From Apostichopus japonicus (Eukaryota; Echinodermata; Holothuroidea; Aspidochirotida; Stichopodidae), in contig NC_092576.1 in assembly GCF_037975245.1 (NCBI RefSeq), forward strand, positions 32,404,611 through 32,468,610: a DNA stretch of 64,000 nucleotides, written 5' to 3'. Positions within the stretch are counted from its first letter, which is position 1. The number at the start of each line of letters is the position of its first letter. Positions 35,619-47,899 of this stretch are shown here, piece after piece. The notes beneath the pieces were generated by a model. That model was given only the letters and a program-made list of their open reading frames with translations, was not told the DNA's origin and ran no database searches. The position numbers and the translations under genes were made by a program.

Positions 35619-37600
35619 ATATTCATTTACATAGTGTAGTACACGTGCAGTACACGTGAAGGATATCATGTGTACAAGTGCTGTGTAGGACATGAAGTCT
35701 GCAGGATGTACTCAACATCAGTATGAATGTTGTATACATTGCAAAGACAAGGATCACCAGGGCAAAACTGATCTGGTATTGCTTCAGCCAAATGCTACTC
35801 AAAGTAACAAAATCACGACTTAAATGGATGATTTTAAGACTAACAAAATGTATGAACCTCAAAAGTGCCATGCACATTCCTCTATATGATTCTAACATTT
35901 CTCCATAATAATCAGATAACGTTTACTGTCAATCAAAACAAGAAAGTATCTAAAGTATTAAGCAACCACCATAGATAATATATGACCACTTATTTAACCT
36001 AGCATGATTTACCAAGTACTGTAAATGGTGTCCCTTCTACTATAAGAGAATTACCATTGCGTTACTTGTTAAAATCGGATTCAGATTAAAATTGTAAATA
36101 TAATTTACTAATAGCTGTTATTGCATTTTACCACGCTCTGGTTTTTAAAGATTTCAAAATGGTGTCATTAGCTAATTCTTAATTAACCCCTTGATGGCAA
36201 AGTAACCCATTGAGCCGAGATCATTAAAACTAGTCTAGGGGTACAGTGGGTACAGCTCGAACCCTGGCATAATAATTTGAATGTTTTGATGATAGTTACT
36301 TAAAATCTGTTTTATAACACACAATTAAACCTTCATACAACATATTGACTTATTTCAAAGAACATTTGCTTTACCCAACATATCCACAGGTGATGCTTAT
36401 TGTTAATTGTCTGTAAGTAGCGCACACAGTAAAGTTGAACGCAGGTATCTGTAATATGTAAGTTTCTTCAGAAGTTCACAATTTGTGAAATAATTCTTAA
36501 GTTCAGGAAATTATTATTTGTTGTTTAAGGTACTAAAATATAAAGCAATTACAGAATGGTCTAATAATTCAAAGCACGATAATATCTTTTTTTGAACGGT
36601 GAAATAGTTTGGTCTATTCGCCAGCAGTTACAATCTAGAATAGAAATCTCATCTGAAGTAACATCAGCTGTTAAATAAAGATTGAAAGAAGTTCATGATG
36701 GCAGAAACAGTTTATAATATAGACTGAAAGCAGCACAGGATAGCAAACAGCTAATAATAATATATGATGCGTGCAAGCAACACGGGATAGCGTTAAGAGC
36801 TTCAGTAATAAATGAAGATTGAAAATAGTACAGGATACTGAAAAATTTCTTCTAGTCATAAAAACAGCTATTTATAATGTTATTCGAATACTCTTCTTCA
36901 AGCTAAACAGTACTCGAGTAGCATTCTTGTATACCAGGGACTTTCTTCTGCCCTTAGCTTCCATGTTATTTTTGAGTCACAAGACACAGACAAAAATATT
37001 TCAATGGCACTTTAATACAGCAAATATACATGCAAAAACTTTGACCCCCATCACACTCCTAACATCCCAGTGATTCGGTTTACTCTTCTCCATATCAATG
37101 TGCAGGTACTACATATGTACTGATGTGGTAATTTCAAGACTCTCATCATTCTGAAAATCATGTTAAGCCGGCCTGCAGATTGACAATTTTGTCATAATAA
37201 GATAGGATGAACTTTTCCCTGGTGTTTTCTGTTGTACAACTAAACAATGTCAATTAATGGAATCTTAAGCAGACTTAGAATAACATCCAACAACTACAAG
37301 ACATTCATTATTTATTTGTATCATCACATAGTATAACAAGGTGAACTAGACAATATAACTGCAAAAGATAAAAATTGTAAAAGGAAGTAAACTAAGTAAC
37401 CCATTTGGGCTTTATCGAATAGAGTACTCCCATCAAAGAAAATGGATAACTTTAACACCTATAAAAGAACTACCCCCACCCCCCCAAATAGATAACCTTA
37501 ACATATAAGACCTATATGACTACCCCCCCCCCCCCAGTACCACCACCAACTCCCACCCCTTACAACGGATACAGTCAATAAAGGCTTTTATAGTAATGTT
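35619..37600. other. No gene recognised
   Basis: AT-rich sequence with frequent stops. Two C-rich runs lie at about 37475-37487 and 37525-37536. Short frames at 35623-35898 and 36819-37073 carry no motif. Confidence 0.45.
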
Positions 37601-37661
37601 TCAGTTGTCTTCTGAACAAAGCCACGGAAGTACAAGATTTCAAGTTGAACTGAAGATTGTT

Positions 37662-39286
37662 TCACAAAGAAATAGAACTATAACGGATGCTTTGCATGCT
37701 CTTTGAATAACGGCAAAAAGAAGCACGTAAGTGACCAGATTGTCTAGTGTTATAATTATGAATAAAATGACCAATTGTATAAAAGGTAGCAAAAGAACTT
37801 GGAAGCAGATTGTTCATAGCACGGTAAGTAAACGTCAGAACATTTAAAGAAATGAGATCAGTAACCTTGAGCACGTTTAAAGAGGAGTATAAATGACTGG
37901 TATTATCACGTGGAGCTGAAGACGTCATGTGCCTCACAGCCCGTTTTTGGAGAATGACAAGCTTATTAAGTTTGGTATTGAAAGTACCAGACCACACTGA
38001 AGAGCAGTACGATAGATGAGGAAGTATATTACTATAGTTAATAGATCGCATAATTTTACTTGGAAAAGTATATTTAACTTAGATAAATACCTACATATCT
38101 ATAAACTTGTTTGGAAATATGATTAATATGGACACTCCAAGAGAGCTTAGAATCAATATACACACCAAGAAATGTAAAATTATCGACTCTTTTAAGGCAA
38201 ATACCATGCATATTTTCCAAATACCACATAATTTGTTTTATCAATATTCAAGGACAATCTGTTAGCAGAAAACCAATCATAAAACGTATTTAATTCATTA
38301 CAGATGGTTACTTTCAGAGTTTCTACATTGCTGTCAGAGAAAAAAAATATAAGTGTCATCAGCAAAAAGGACAATCGAGCAATGTGTAGAGACGTTGCAA
38401 ATATCATTTACGTAAATTATAAAATGAAGTGGACCTAATATAGACCCTTGAGGAACTCGATCCTCACTTAACTGAACGATTATTGCAGAATTGATCCCAG
38501 AAAAAGAAACATACTGTTGCCTGTTAAACAAATAACTTGAAATGAGAGAAAGAGCTAGACCTCTAATACCGTAATGTGATAATTTCCTCAGAAGAATTCC
38601 ATGATCGATGGTATCGAATGCTTTGGAAAGGTCTAAAAAAAAAACAATACAATTATCACCCGAATCAAGAGCACTATGAATTTTATCCACTGTATTGACC
38701 AAAGCAAGTTCTGTAGAGTGGCCGGGCGAAAACCAAATTGTTTTTTATTGAGAATATGAAACTTGTCACAGAAAGCATTGATACGGTTAAATATCAACCT
38801 TTCCAAGATGTTCGATGTACAAGGTAGTATAGAAATGGGACGATAATTACTAAATAAATGAACGTCGCCCTTTTTAAATATCGGTAAAACTTTGGCAATT
38901 TTAAGAATATCTGGAAAAATACCCGAGGTAAAAGAGAGGTTGAAAATATAAGTCAGTGGTTTTAAAATATAAGGTATAATCAGTTTAATAATGTTCGGGT
39001 GGATATGATTGAAATCAGCCGATTTCTTAGTAACAAAAATTGAATTTGAGACTTTAAAAGCTTCACTTTCAGTCACAGGAAAGAGAAAAATAGTGGAAGG
39101 ATTGGAATCCCCTAGGTAACTACTGAAATGAACATTAGAATCAATGGAACTGGCTAAGGAAGGACCAAGGCCAACAAAATAATTATTAACAGCCTTTGCT
39201 ATTTTATTCACATCAGTGATTTCATGACCATACTTAGAATAGAAAACATAGGGAAAAGTTGGGTTTTTTAGTCTGTAAAGTGCCAT
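37662..39286 (-). pseudogene. LINE reverse transcriptase region, frameshifted
   Basis: Frames at 39286-38633, 38702-38334, 38407-38192 and 38051-37662 are successive parts of one domain. Seen motifs are PIFKKGDVHLFSNYRPIS with NKKQFGFRP (fingers), LDLSKAFDTIDH (palm, first catalytic Asp), PQGSILGPL, and FADDT holding the catalytic Asp pair. LSLNIDKTNYVVFG follows, and the C-terminal SYCSSVWSGTFNTKLNKL with LQKRAVRHM is typical of this LINE group. The active-site residues survive but the frame does not. Confidence 0.85.
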
Positions 39287-39440
39287 TGATAATATTCCAT
39301 GTTTTTTTCATGTTGTTTTTATTTTCATTAAAAAGATGAAAACAATAATTCTGTTTAGCAATACGGAGAACGTGGTTAAGCTTATTCCTGAAGAGTGCAT
39401 AGTTGTATTTATTATCTGCTGTAGGCACTGTTATATATGT

Positions 39441-40362
39441 TTAATAAAGTATATTTTTTCGTGTACGAATAGATTGTAAGATTCCAGAAGTGATCCAAGG
39501 GGAAGGTTTCTTCCTGTCCTTAATCAGTTTCATAGGGAAATTTTTATTATAAATGTCACTAAGTGTATTGTGAAAATTATTAACATTATCATCTTTGAAA
39601 ACTTGATGCCAGTCCAAACCAGATACTTCCGAATTAAAATGATCAAGATTGTTATTTGAAAAATCTTGAGCATAAAAACCCTTATGATCATGCTTAGTAG
39701 GTAAAAAAGAAATATTTAAATGGATCGGTAAATGATCAGTAATGTCAGTGATAAGGACTCCCGAATAGGAGATCATGACATTAGTGTCCCCCAAATTGCC
39801 ATTTGCCAAGATATTGTCAATAAGTGGCTATGAAGAACTAGAAACCCGGGTAGGCTTGGTAAATGTGGGTATGAAACCACAAGAAACTAAAATATTAAAA
39901 TATTCTGACGAATTTAGCCTATTAATGTCAATATTGAAGTCACCCAACAAATACAAAGGTTTTTTCCCCTTAGTGATACCATCCAGTGTTTGATAAAGGT
40001 AACCATTTAACGAAGTAATATTTCTACTAGAGGGCGGTAGATTATGCCAACAATTATATCTACTTTTATGAAGGGAACTGTTATTTCGACAAAAAGGCTT
40101 TCAACATGATCATTAAATAATGATATATCATCACGTTCAATGAATGCACGTGTATTTTTGATCAATGAATAAACAAATCCCTACACCATTCTTGACAGAG
40201 CGATGACTCTCGACAAGTGAATAATTATCTAATTTAATGAGTGGAGACAAGTCATCTGTGAACCAAGTCTCTGTGAAGCCTAGAATCGTAAAATCGTGTT
40301 TAATAGTTGAAAGAAAGTCATTAATTGCACTGATATTCTTATTGAGACTACAACTATTTAAA
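39441..40362 (-). pseudogene. LINE endonuclease region, broken
   Basis: Minus-strand reading gives LNSCSLNKN, LGFTETWF, a GVGICLFI segment, LLGDFNIDIN (near 39925-39960), TKPTRVSSSSHL and TDHLPIHLNI (near 39710-39755). These are the metal- and DNA-binding motifs of AP-type endonucleases that nick the target for retrotransposition. A degenerate section near 40080-40150 contains stops. The segment after TDHLPI runs on to about 39441 as the linker towards the reverse transcriptase. Confidence 0.8.
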
Positions 40363-40365
40363 TTT

Positions 40366-40728
40366 TAAAAAAATATTGAAATTACTGGTAGGCATCGTAT
40401 TAAAATCATCAGTATTGTAGTACTTACTCATATCCGAACGTATGTCGTCCAAATAATCCATATACCATTCATCATTTACTGAAGTGTCATTTGTTAATGA
40501 AGCACCTGTATGCATACTACAATTCCCCAATCCAGCAGCGAGTTCATTGTCTGTGACGTCAATAAACGGAAAATTAGCTTGAGAACATGTCCTACAAATC
40601 CAGTTGTTTATAGTACCATCCTTATGTTGAGTAATGCAGGTATTGTGACTTAAAGCGTGACATAATTGACAAATAGTAACACCGTAGTATCCGCTGAAAA
40701 TATCCCCATTACAAAAAAAAAAAAACAA
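40366..40728 (-). pseudogene. LINE N-terminal PHD-like zinc finger
   Basis: The frame has Cys6, Cys20, Cys23, His28, Cys31, Trp43, Cys45 and Cys48. This matches the Cys4-His-Cys3 PHD pattern with the invariant Trp two residues before the last pair, except that the very first cysteine is absent. The frame begins in a T-run, so the true N-terminus is probably missing. The rest is an acidic linker towards the endonuclease. Confidence 0.65.
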
Positions 40729-40742
40729 AAAACAAAAAAAAA

Positions 40743-41206
40743 CTACTAAAGGACATCAAAGAAAACATAAACACACAAACTAACTACGTTACAAAAACAA
40801 ACAGACGAATATGCAAGCCTTACAAGCCTGCAAAGAAAACATTACAGAGAACGAAACTTATTGTTATGTATGCTGCAGAAATGTTACTCGACATCATGAG
40901 GATACTCCAGTTCATTGTAATCAGAAACAGGTGTACATGTCAACGAAAGGAACCCGGCCACGGGAGGACTCTACAGAAAATGTAAAAGCGGTATAGTCTT
41001 TGTTGCATGAATAGGTGGTAATAGTTTATGCATCAATATCTCTTATGTTCCTGATCTTTTCAACTCCTGTACTTTTCCTTCTTGTCTTTGGTAGATTGCT
41101 AAGATTGTACCGTCTGAGGTACTATCGCTCTCTATCAAGTCGTGGTTTTGGGTGCCTTTTGGGTGCGTCTTTCGAAATGAAAAGAATGTGGGGCAAAGTA
41201 GCGTAA
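40743..41206. other. Two small + strand open frames, not recognised
   Basis: The frame 40811-40996 (61 codons) contains YCYVCCRNVTRHHEDTPVHC, a cluster of Cys and His that could bind zinc. The frame 41015-41206 (63 codons) begins with a hydrophobic segment followed by a basic RLLRLYRLRYYR stretch. No splice sites or homology are visible, and the block lies between repeats, so both may be chance. Confidence 0.2.
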
Positions 41207-42737
41207 CTCCTATGGGCTCGGACCGTACTGAGCCGGTGGCCCCGACAAAAAGGTGGCCCCCGCTTTACTGATGCACAGAAAAAGGGTACCTCTTTGGATA
41301 GGGAGGGCCCGTTTTACTGGAAAGAAAACTCATGTAAGACTGAACAAGACAATATACATATTTTCTGTGTTTAATGTCTGTATCGAGCTAGTTGTATTAT
41401 TTATTATTATACTGGAAACAAAGTATATAATTTAAAACCCAATTCCAGCCAATGTTGTACTGAGTAAAACATCGGGACATATGATTTTTTGAAAAATTTC
41501 TAAAACAATAACCCAACACCCAACAGACTATAAACTGCGTTCATTTGAAAATGAAGGCAGGGCTTTCATATGAATATAATAATAAAAGGTAAGAATAAAG
41601 ATGCCTTCAGAGTATCTGGTAAGTAGAAAAGCACAGGAAATAAGGCTTAGATGGAGACAAAGTTTCAACCGAAATTAGGCCTATGCTTAGGTTTGATTAC
41701 TGTATTTGTACAGTAGTCTCCATTATACTCCATACAGCAGGGGGTGGGGGCACTTGCCCGCCCCCCTCCTGGAAAATCAAAAATTAAAAAAAATTGACAT
41801 TTCAATGATTTCCCCCAACCAACAGTTCTCTAGCTATGTTCATTGCATACGGACCCATAATGCATTACTGAAATTATTGAAAGTCAAAATCCTAAGACAT
41901 GAGATCTCAAAATAACCGATGTGTAAATGCTACTTGAACGGGAAGTGTCTTTTCCGACGATCTAGGAGTATTTTTTGGTAAAAAAAGTCGTTGTGCGCTC
42001 CTCGCCAACTGATGGTGGCGCTCTGCTTAGATAGTTTCAAGTGGTGTGTTACACCTATATGACCTACTAAGCCCCCCCCCCCTTGTATACATTTCTGCAG
42101 ACTCCCTTGCTTGGACCTCCTGATCGGGGCCCACTTGGGCCAGGAGCCCCGCCCCAGGCTCGTCGTTACGCCACGTTACGCCACGAGCATTGCAAAATAA
42201 ACAGATAATCGTTATTTATTTCAGCGTTCCGGGATGAACAGCTTCCAAACTGTAGATGTGTGTAGTGTTCGGTTTCGGAAATATCTGGTATTTCCTTCAA
42301 CTAAGTTTTATAGTAGCTGTTATAAGAGGTTCTAATATTTTTACACCAATAAATTAAACTGTGTCTGAATTTTCGAAATTCCCTCCCCACCATTCTTCAT
42401 CATACTTCCCTCTACTTGTGCAATTTTGACTGGTCAGTTAGGGGTTGAAGGAGGTTTTTCTATATTGGTTGCCATAGATGAACTTTTGTGCAAAATTATG
42501 TGTATATTTTGAAGTGAATTTATTCACGAGAAATGTGAATTTAAAATAATGAACGAATAATGGGCTTAAAACCTTGAAAAGTGAGGCTTACGGGTATTGT
42601 GGGCCTCGACTTAGAATCACCTACAAAAATCAATGATCCACAAGAGATGGGATGTGGTCGAACATGATGTATGACTGGTGACAATCTTCAAAAAGATTAT
42701 GGATGGAAAAAAGTGTACATCTTGTTGGTCATTTCAA
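41207..42737. other. Repeat fragments, possible degraded hAT-like element
   Basis: The sequence gtagcgtaactcctatggg near 41200 and the gttacgccac pair near 42163-42182 are roughly inverted to each other and resemble GTGGCGTAAC-type hAT ends. No target duplication is clear. Inside lie C-rich runs (41758-41768, 42070-42082) and a weak copy of the dispersed repeat at 41936-42035. From about 42190 to 42737 nothing is recognised. Confidence 0.3.
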
Positions 42738-42880
42738 GCCCGAGAAGTGCCAATTCCGGTGATCTGGGGGGGTGTCAAAACCAGAAATTTTCTTGTACGC
42801 TGCGCGCCAACCGATGGTGGCGCTCCGCTTAGATAGTAATTCGCGCCCCCCGGGTTAGAAAATCCTAGATACGCCCCTGA
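42738..42880. repeat. Dispersed repeat, copy 2, ending in a CAGGGGCG-type terminus
   Basis: It shares gcgccaaccgatggtggcgc and tccgcttagatagt with 29512-29690. It ends ctagatacgcccctg, whose complement CAGGGGCGTATCTAG resembles a hAT MITE end. The 98-bp satellite begins directly after it. Confidence 0.65.
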
Positions 42881-43799
42881 TATATGTAAACTATCCCATA
42901 CTAACTATATATCATACTGTGTATGTAGTTACCTGGTACCTATACTGTAGGGTAATAACTATAGCACATTGCATACAGTATGTGTAAACTATCCCATACT
43001 AACTATAAAGCATACTGTGTATGTAGTTACCTGGTACCTACTGTACAGTAATAACTATAGCACATTGTATTCAATATATTTGTAAACTATCCCATACTAA
43101 CTATATAGCACACTGTGTATGTTGTTACCTGGTACCTACTGTACAGTAATAACCATAGAACATTGTATTCAATATATTTGTAAACTATCCCATACTAACT
43201 ATATAGCACACTGTGTATGTTGTTACCTGGTACCTACTGTACAGTAATAACCATAGAACATTGTATACAATATATTTGTAAACTATCCCATACTAACTAT
43301 ATAGCACACTGTGTATGTAGTTACCTGGTACCTACTGTACAGTAATAACCATACAACATTGTATTCAATATATTTGTAAACTATCCTATACTAACTATAT
43401 AGCACACTGTGTATGTTGTTACCTGGTACCTACTGTACAGTAATAGCTATAGCACATTGCATACAGTATGTGTAAACTATCCCATACTAACTATATAGCA
43501 CACTGTGTATGTAGCTACCTGGTACCTACTGTACATTAATAACCATAGCACATTGTATTCAATATATTTGTAAACTATCCCATACTAACTATATAGCACA
43601 CTGTGTATGTTGTTACCTGGTATTTACTGTACATTAATAACCATAGCACATTGTATTCAATATATTTGTAAACTATTCCATACTAACTATATAGCATGCT
43701 GTGTATGTTGTTACCTGGTACCTACTGTACAGTAATAACTATAACACATTGTATTCAATATATTTGTAAACTATCCCATACTAACTATATCGCATACTG

Positions 43800-44527
43800 C
43801 AGACCTGTCAACCTGTTTGACCCCAAAATAGGAAGAATAACATTTTTCAGGGCCAAAAAATAGGGAGAACAATGGAAAAATAGGGAGGTTGGTAATTTTT
43901 AAGTGAAATATGTATGTATGTATGTATGTATGTATATGTGATCTTCCCGCAAGCAGGAACTCGCGAAAGAAGCCATGGAGGCTTATAGACTCGCAAGCTG
44001 ACCGAAGCCAATCTCTCGGCACACATCCATTTAACGTCCATGTCGGGAAGTTGTTATTGAACAACACCCTTGCCAGACGACACACATTGCTGTCGGCGGG
44101 GAATCGAAATATGATATAAATATACTCCTAAATAAGTAAATATCTACTTATGCATAACAGTGAGAGAATCATCCAATCAGTGTTTCTTGTTGTAGTTTAT
44201 CGCAGCTCGCTCGCTTTCTACAGGGTTTCTTTAGTAGGCTTCCATTTGAAACAGCTAGGGAACAGTGGACTGCTAGATAGAGGCCCATCAAGCTTGAGAC
44301 TTGACCGACTGTCTGTCTTGTTCTTGCAAACTACACTGAATAGCCTTTCCTGTTCAGCCTTACTGTGGGGAATTACTAAGCATAGGACTAATTGTTGGCT
44401 ATTTTCAGAAATGTCGCAAGTGATGAAACATTAAAAAACCGGGAGAATAGAATATGAAACCGGGAGGCCGGGAGATTCGGGTAAAAACCGGCAGTCTCCT
44501 GGTAAAACCGGGAGAGTTGACGGGTCT
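43800..44527. mobile_element. hAT-like MITE inserted in the satellite
   Basis: The ends CAGACCTGTCAACC and GAGTTGACGGGTCTG are inverted copies. The word gcatactg flanks both sides (43792-43799 and 44528-44535, the last G shared with the element end), an 8-bp duplication of the satellite. Inside the ends are aatagggag / ccgggag-type repeats. The frame at 44150-44434 is unrecognised. A truncated SINE is nested inside. Confidence 0.75.
43909..44107 (-). mobile_element. tRNA-derived SINE, truncated within the B box
   Basis: It is about 95 percent similar to the body of 5418-5646 by eye, with a longer (CATA)n tail at 43909-43935. It stops at gaatcga, in the middle of the B box, so the whole A-box side is missing. 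On its own strand that is a 5' truncation. Confidence 0.75.
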
Positions 44528-44732
44528 GCATACTGTGTATGTAGTTACCTGGTTCATACTGTACACTAATAACTATATAACATTGAATATAGTATGTGTA
44601 AACTATCCCATACTAACTATATAGCATACTGTGTATGTAGTTACCTGGTACCTACTGTACAGTAATTACTATAGCACATTGTATACAGTATGTGTAAACT
44701 ATCCATACTAACTATTTAGCATACTGTGTATG

Positions 44733-45150
44733 GGGAGGGTTGCGCTTGCGTCGGTGGGTCCCGGCGCTGTTTGGCAGCGGGGGGCCGCATGGTGGTGCAC
44801 CGGGCGGGGTGGTGCGTGTCGTTTGCTCTGCTCTGGTTGGGTTGCCCCCTGTTGGCCTGTCGCGGCAAGCCCTCGTTAGCGGTTCCTTGTGGGATGGGGC
44901 GTTGGGTGCGGTTTTTGTACAGGGGTGTCGTTCTGCCGGGGTGTGGCGTTCGGTGCATTCGGGGCTGGGTGGTTGCGGGCTCCGTGGTGAGTGGGTGGTT
45001 GGGGGTGTGTCTCTGCAGGTCGGAGGGCCTATGTACTTTTTTGGCTCGCTTGACTTGAGTTTCGTTTGCAAGAATGGGATGGTTTGGTATTGCCGTTTGG
45101 CCGTGACGTTTTGTTTCCCGCATGGTGGGTCACGTAAAAAGCACTGTTAA
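44733..45150. other. GC-rich, G/T-skewed insert of unknown origin
   Basis: The satellite unit is cut after gcatactgtgtatg and resumes at tgtagttacc (45151). About 418 bases between them are much richer in G and C than anything around and strongly G over C on the + strand. Stop-free frames of 110-136 codons run on both strands because AT-rich stops are rare. The + frames read Gly/Val/Cys/Leu-rich and the - frames Pro/Thr/Arg-rich, with no domain. No inverted ends or poly(A) tail are seen. It could be a fragment of a GC-rich gene, a virus or a repeat, or a non-templated capture. Confidence 0.6.
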
Positions 45151-45385
45151 TGTAGTTACCTGGTACCTACTGTACATTAATAACTATAGCACATTGTATA
45201 CAGTTTGTGTAAACTATCCCATACTAACTATATAGCATACTATGTATGTAGTTACCTCAGGTACCTACTGTACATTGCATACAATATGTTTAAACTATCC
45301 CATACTAACTATATAGCATACTGTGTATGTAGTTACCTGGTACCTACTGTACAGTAATAACTATAGCACATTGTATACAGTATAC

Positions 45386-45769
45386 AGTATACAGCACATT
45401 AATATTAATAAATGCAGTTGATTTACATAGCACCAAGTCAGAAAGCGGTATCTGCACTATGCAGTTAACAAAACCAGTCAAAAGAACAAGTAAAGAAAAA
45501 AGTCTTTTCATATAACTCTTCAATGTCATATAGCACAATGTATAGGGTACATGTGTTAAACTGTCGCTACTAACTATAGCACACTGTGTATGTAGTATTC
45601 CTCAACTGGGGTTACCTGGTAGTCTAACAATATATAGGATATATTTATAGTGTGTCTAAACTATACATATATACCTAATAACCATGTAGGATAGTGTGTG
45701 TATAGCGTGTCTCCACTACATACAGTCCAACTACCTGGTGGTCTAAAAATATATAGTCCTGATATTGAA
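45386..45769. repeat. Degenerate junction between the 98-bp and 48-bp satellites
   Basis: Recognisable words such as ctaactatagcac, gttacctggtagtc and cctaataaccatg recur at irregular spacing, as if eroded satellite units. A non-satellite piece (about 45392-45530) interrupts them. Confidence 0.5.
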
Positions 45770-47899
45770 TGTTTCAACCATGCACATGTACCTAGTAACC
45801 ATAGCATGCCGAAAGTATGTTTCAACATGTACATCTACCTAGTAACCATAGCATGCCTATAGTATGTTTCAACCATGTACATCTACCTAGTAACCATAGT
45901 ATGCCGAAAGTATGTTTCAACCATGTACACCTACCTAGTAACCATAGCATGCCTAAAGTATGTTTCAACCATGTACACCTACCTAGTAACCATGGCATGC
46001 CTATAGTATGTTTCAGCCATGTAAACCTAGCTAGTAACCATAATATGCCTAAAGTATGTTTCAACCATTTACAGCTACCTAGTAACCATAATATGCCTAT
46101 ATTATGTTTTATCTATGTACAGCTACCTAGTAACCATAATATGCCTAAAGTATGTTTCAACTATGAACAGCTACCCAGTAACCATAATATGCCTATAGTA
46201 TGTTTTATCCATGTACAGCTATCTAGTAACCATAGCATGCCTATAGTATGTTTCAACTATGTTCAGTTACCTAGTAACCATAGCATGCCTACAGTATGTT
46301 TCAACTATGTACAGCTACCTAGTAACAATATAGCATGCCTATAGTATGTTTCAACCATGTACATCTACCTAGTAACCATTGCATGTATACAGTATGTTTT
46401 AACCATGTACATCTACCTAGTAACCGAAGCATCCCTAAAGTATGTTTCAACCATGTACAGCTACCTAGTAAACATAGCATGAATATAGTATGTCTCAACC
46501 ATGTACATCTACCTAGTAACCAGAGTATGCTGAAAGTATGTTTCAACCATGTACACCTACCTAGTAACCATATGCCTAAAGTATGTTTCAACCATGTACA
46601 TCTACCTAGTAACCATAGCATGCCTGTAAAATGTTTCAGCCATGTAAAGCTACCTAGTAACCATAATATGCCTAAAGTATGTTTCAACCATTTACAGCTA
46701 CCAAGTAACCATAGCATCCCTATAGTATGTTTTAACCATGTACATCTACCTAGTAACCATAGCATGGCCATTGTAGGTCTCAACTATGTACAGCTACCTA
46801 GTAACTATAGCATGCCTTTAGTATATCTCAAATATGTACAGCTATACCTAGTAACCATAGCATGTATACAATATGTTTCAACTATGTACAGCTACCTAGT
46901 AACCATAGCATGCCTACAGTATGTCTCAACTATGTACAGCTACCTAGTAACCATAGCATGCTTTTAGTATGTTTTAACTATGTACAGCTACCTAGTAACC
47001 AGAGCATGCCTTTAGTATGTCTCAACTATGTACAGCTACCTAGTAACCATAGCATGTATACAATATGTTTCAACTATGTACAGCTACCTAGTAACCATTG
47101 CATGCCTACAGTATGTCTCAACTATGTACAGCTACCTAGTAACCGTAGCATGCCTTAAGTATGTTTCAACCATTTACATCTACCTAGTAACCATAGCATT
47201 CCTAGAGTATGTTTCAACAATGTACAGCTACCAAGTAACAATATCATGCCTATAGTATGTTTCAACCATGTAAAGTTACCTAGTAACCATAGTATGCCTA
47301 AAGTATTTTTCAACTATGTAGGGCTAACTAGTAACCATATAATGTCTACAGTATGTCTCAACCATGTACATCTACCTAGTAACCATAGCATGCCTAAAGT
47401 ATGTTTCAAGCATGTACAGCTACCTACTAACCATAGCATGTATACAATATGTTTCAACTATGTACAGATACCTAGTAACCATTGCATGCCTTCAGTATGT
47501 CTCAACTATGTACAGCTACCTTGTAACCATAGCATGCCTTTAGTATGTTTCAACTATGTACAGCTACCTAGTAACCATAGCATGTATATATAGTATGTCT
47601 CAACTATGTACAGTTACCTATTAACCATACCATGTATACAGTATGTTTCAACTATGTATGGTACCTAGTAACCATAGCATTTATACAGTATGTTTCAACC
47701 ATGTACAGCTACCTAGTAACCATAGCATGTATACAGTATGTTTCAACCATGTACAGCTACCTAGTAACCATAATATGCCTATAGTATGTTTTATCCATGT
47801 ACAGCTACCTAGTAACCATAATATGCCTATAGTATGTTTCAAACATGTACAGCTACCTAATACCATAGCATGGCCATTGTAGGTCTCAACTATGTACAG

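Larger units (their letters stand above)
37662..40728 (-). mobile_element. Decayed non-LTR retrotransposon (CR1/L2/Jockey group)
   Basis: In minus-strand order the copy carries a PHD-like zinc finger, an apurinic-type endonuclease, a reverse transcriptase and a C-terminal domain. The order fits LINEs that encode PHD, EN and RT in one protein: the finger frame and the endonuclease frame meet at a T-run (about 40360-40375) where a one-base shift joins them. At least four frameshifts or stops break it. On the + strand an A-rich run (40711-40741) abuts the 5' side. The 3' tail was not identified. Confidence 0.85.
42887..45385. repeat. 98-bp satellite array
   Basis: The landmark taaactatcc (or a one-base variant) starts at 42887, 42985, 43083, 43181, 43279, 43377, 43473, 43571, 43669 and 43767, then 44599, 44695, 45210 and 45291. 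Most spacings are 98 bp, some 96. Two insertions break the array (43800-44527 and 44733-45150). Each unit has two related halves, each containing a taactata-gca word, so the 98-bp unit looks like a dimer of a unit of about 49 bp, close in length and words to the 48-bp array that follows. Confidence 0.9.

Noticed and set aside
40811-40996. Cys/His-rich 61-codon frame as a zinc-binding gene
   Set aside because: Only a short cluster of Cys and His, with no family match and no transcript signals; kept only as an unrecognised frame.
44712-45150. Four overlapping frames of 110-136 codons in the GC-rich insert
   Set aside because: Stop codons are rare in GC-rich DNA. The frames are low-complexity, lie on both strands and cross the insert edges.
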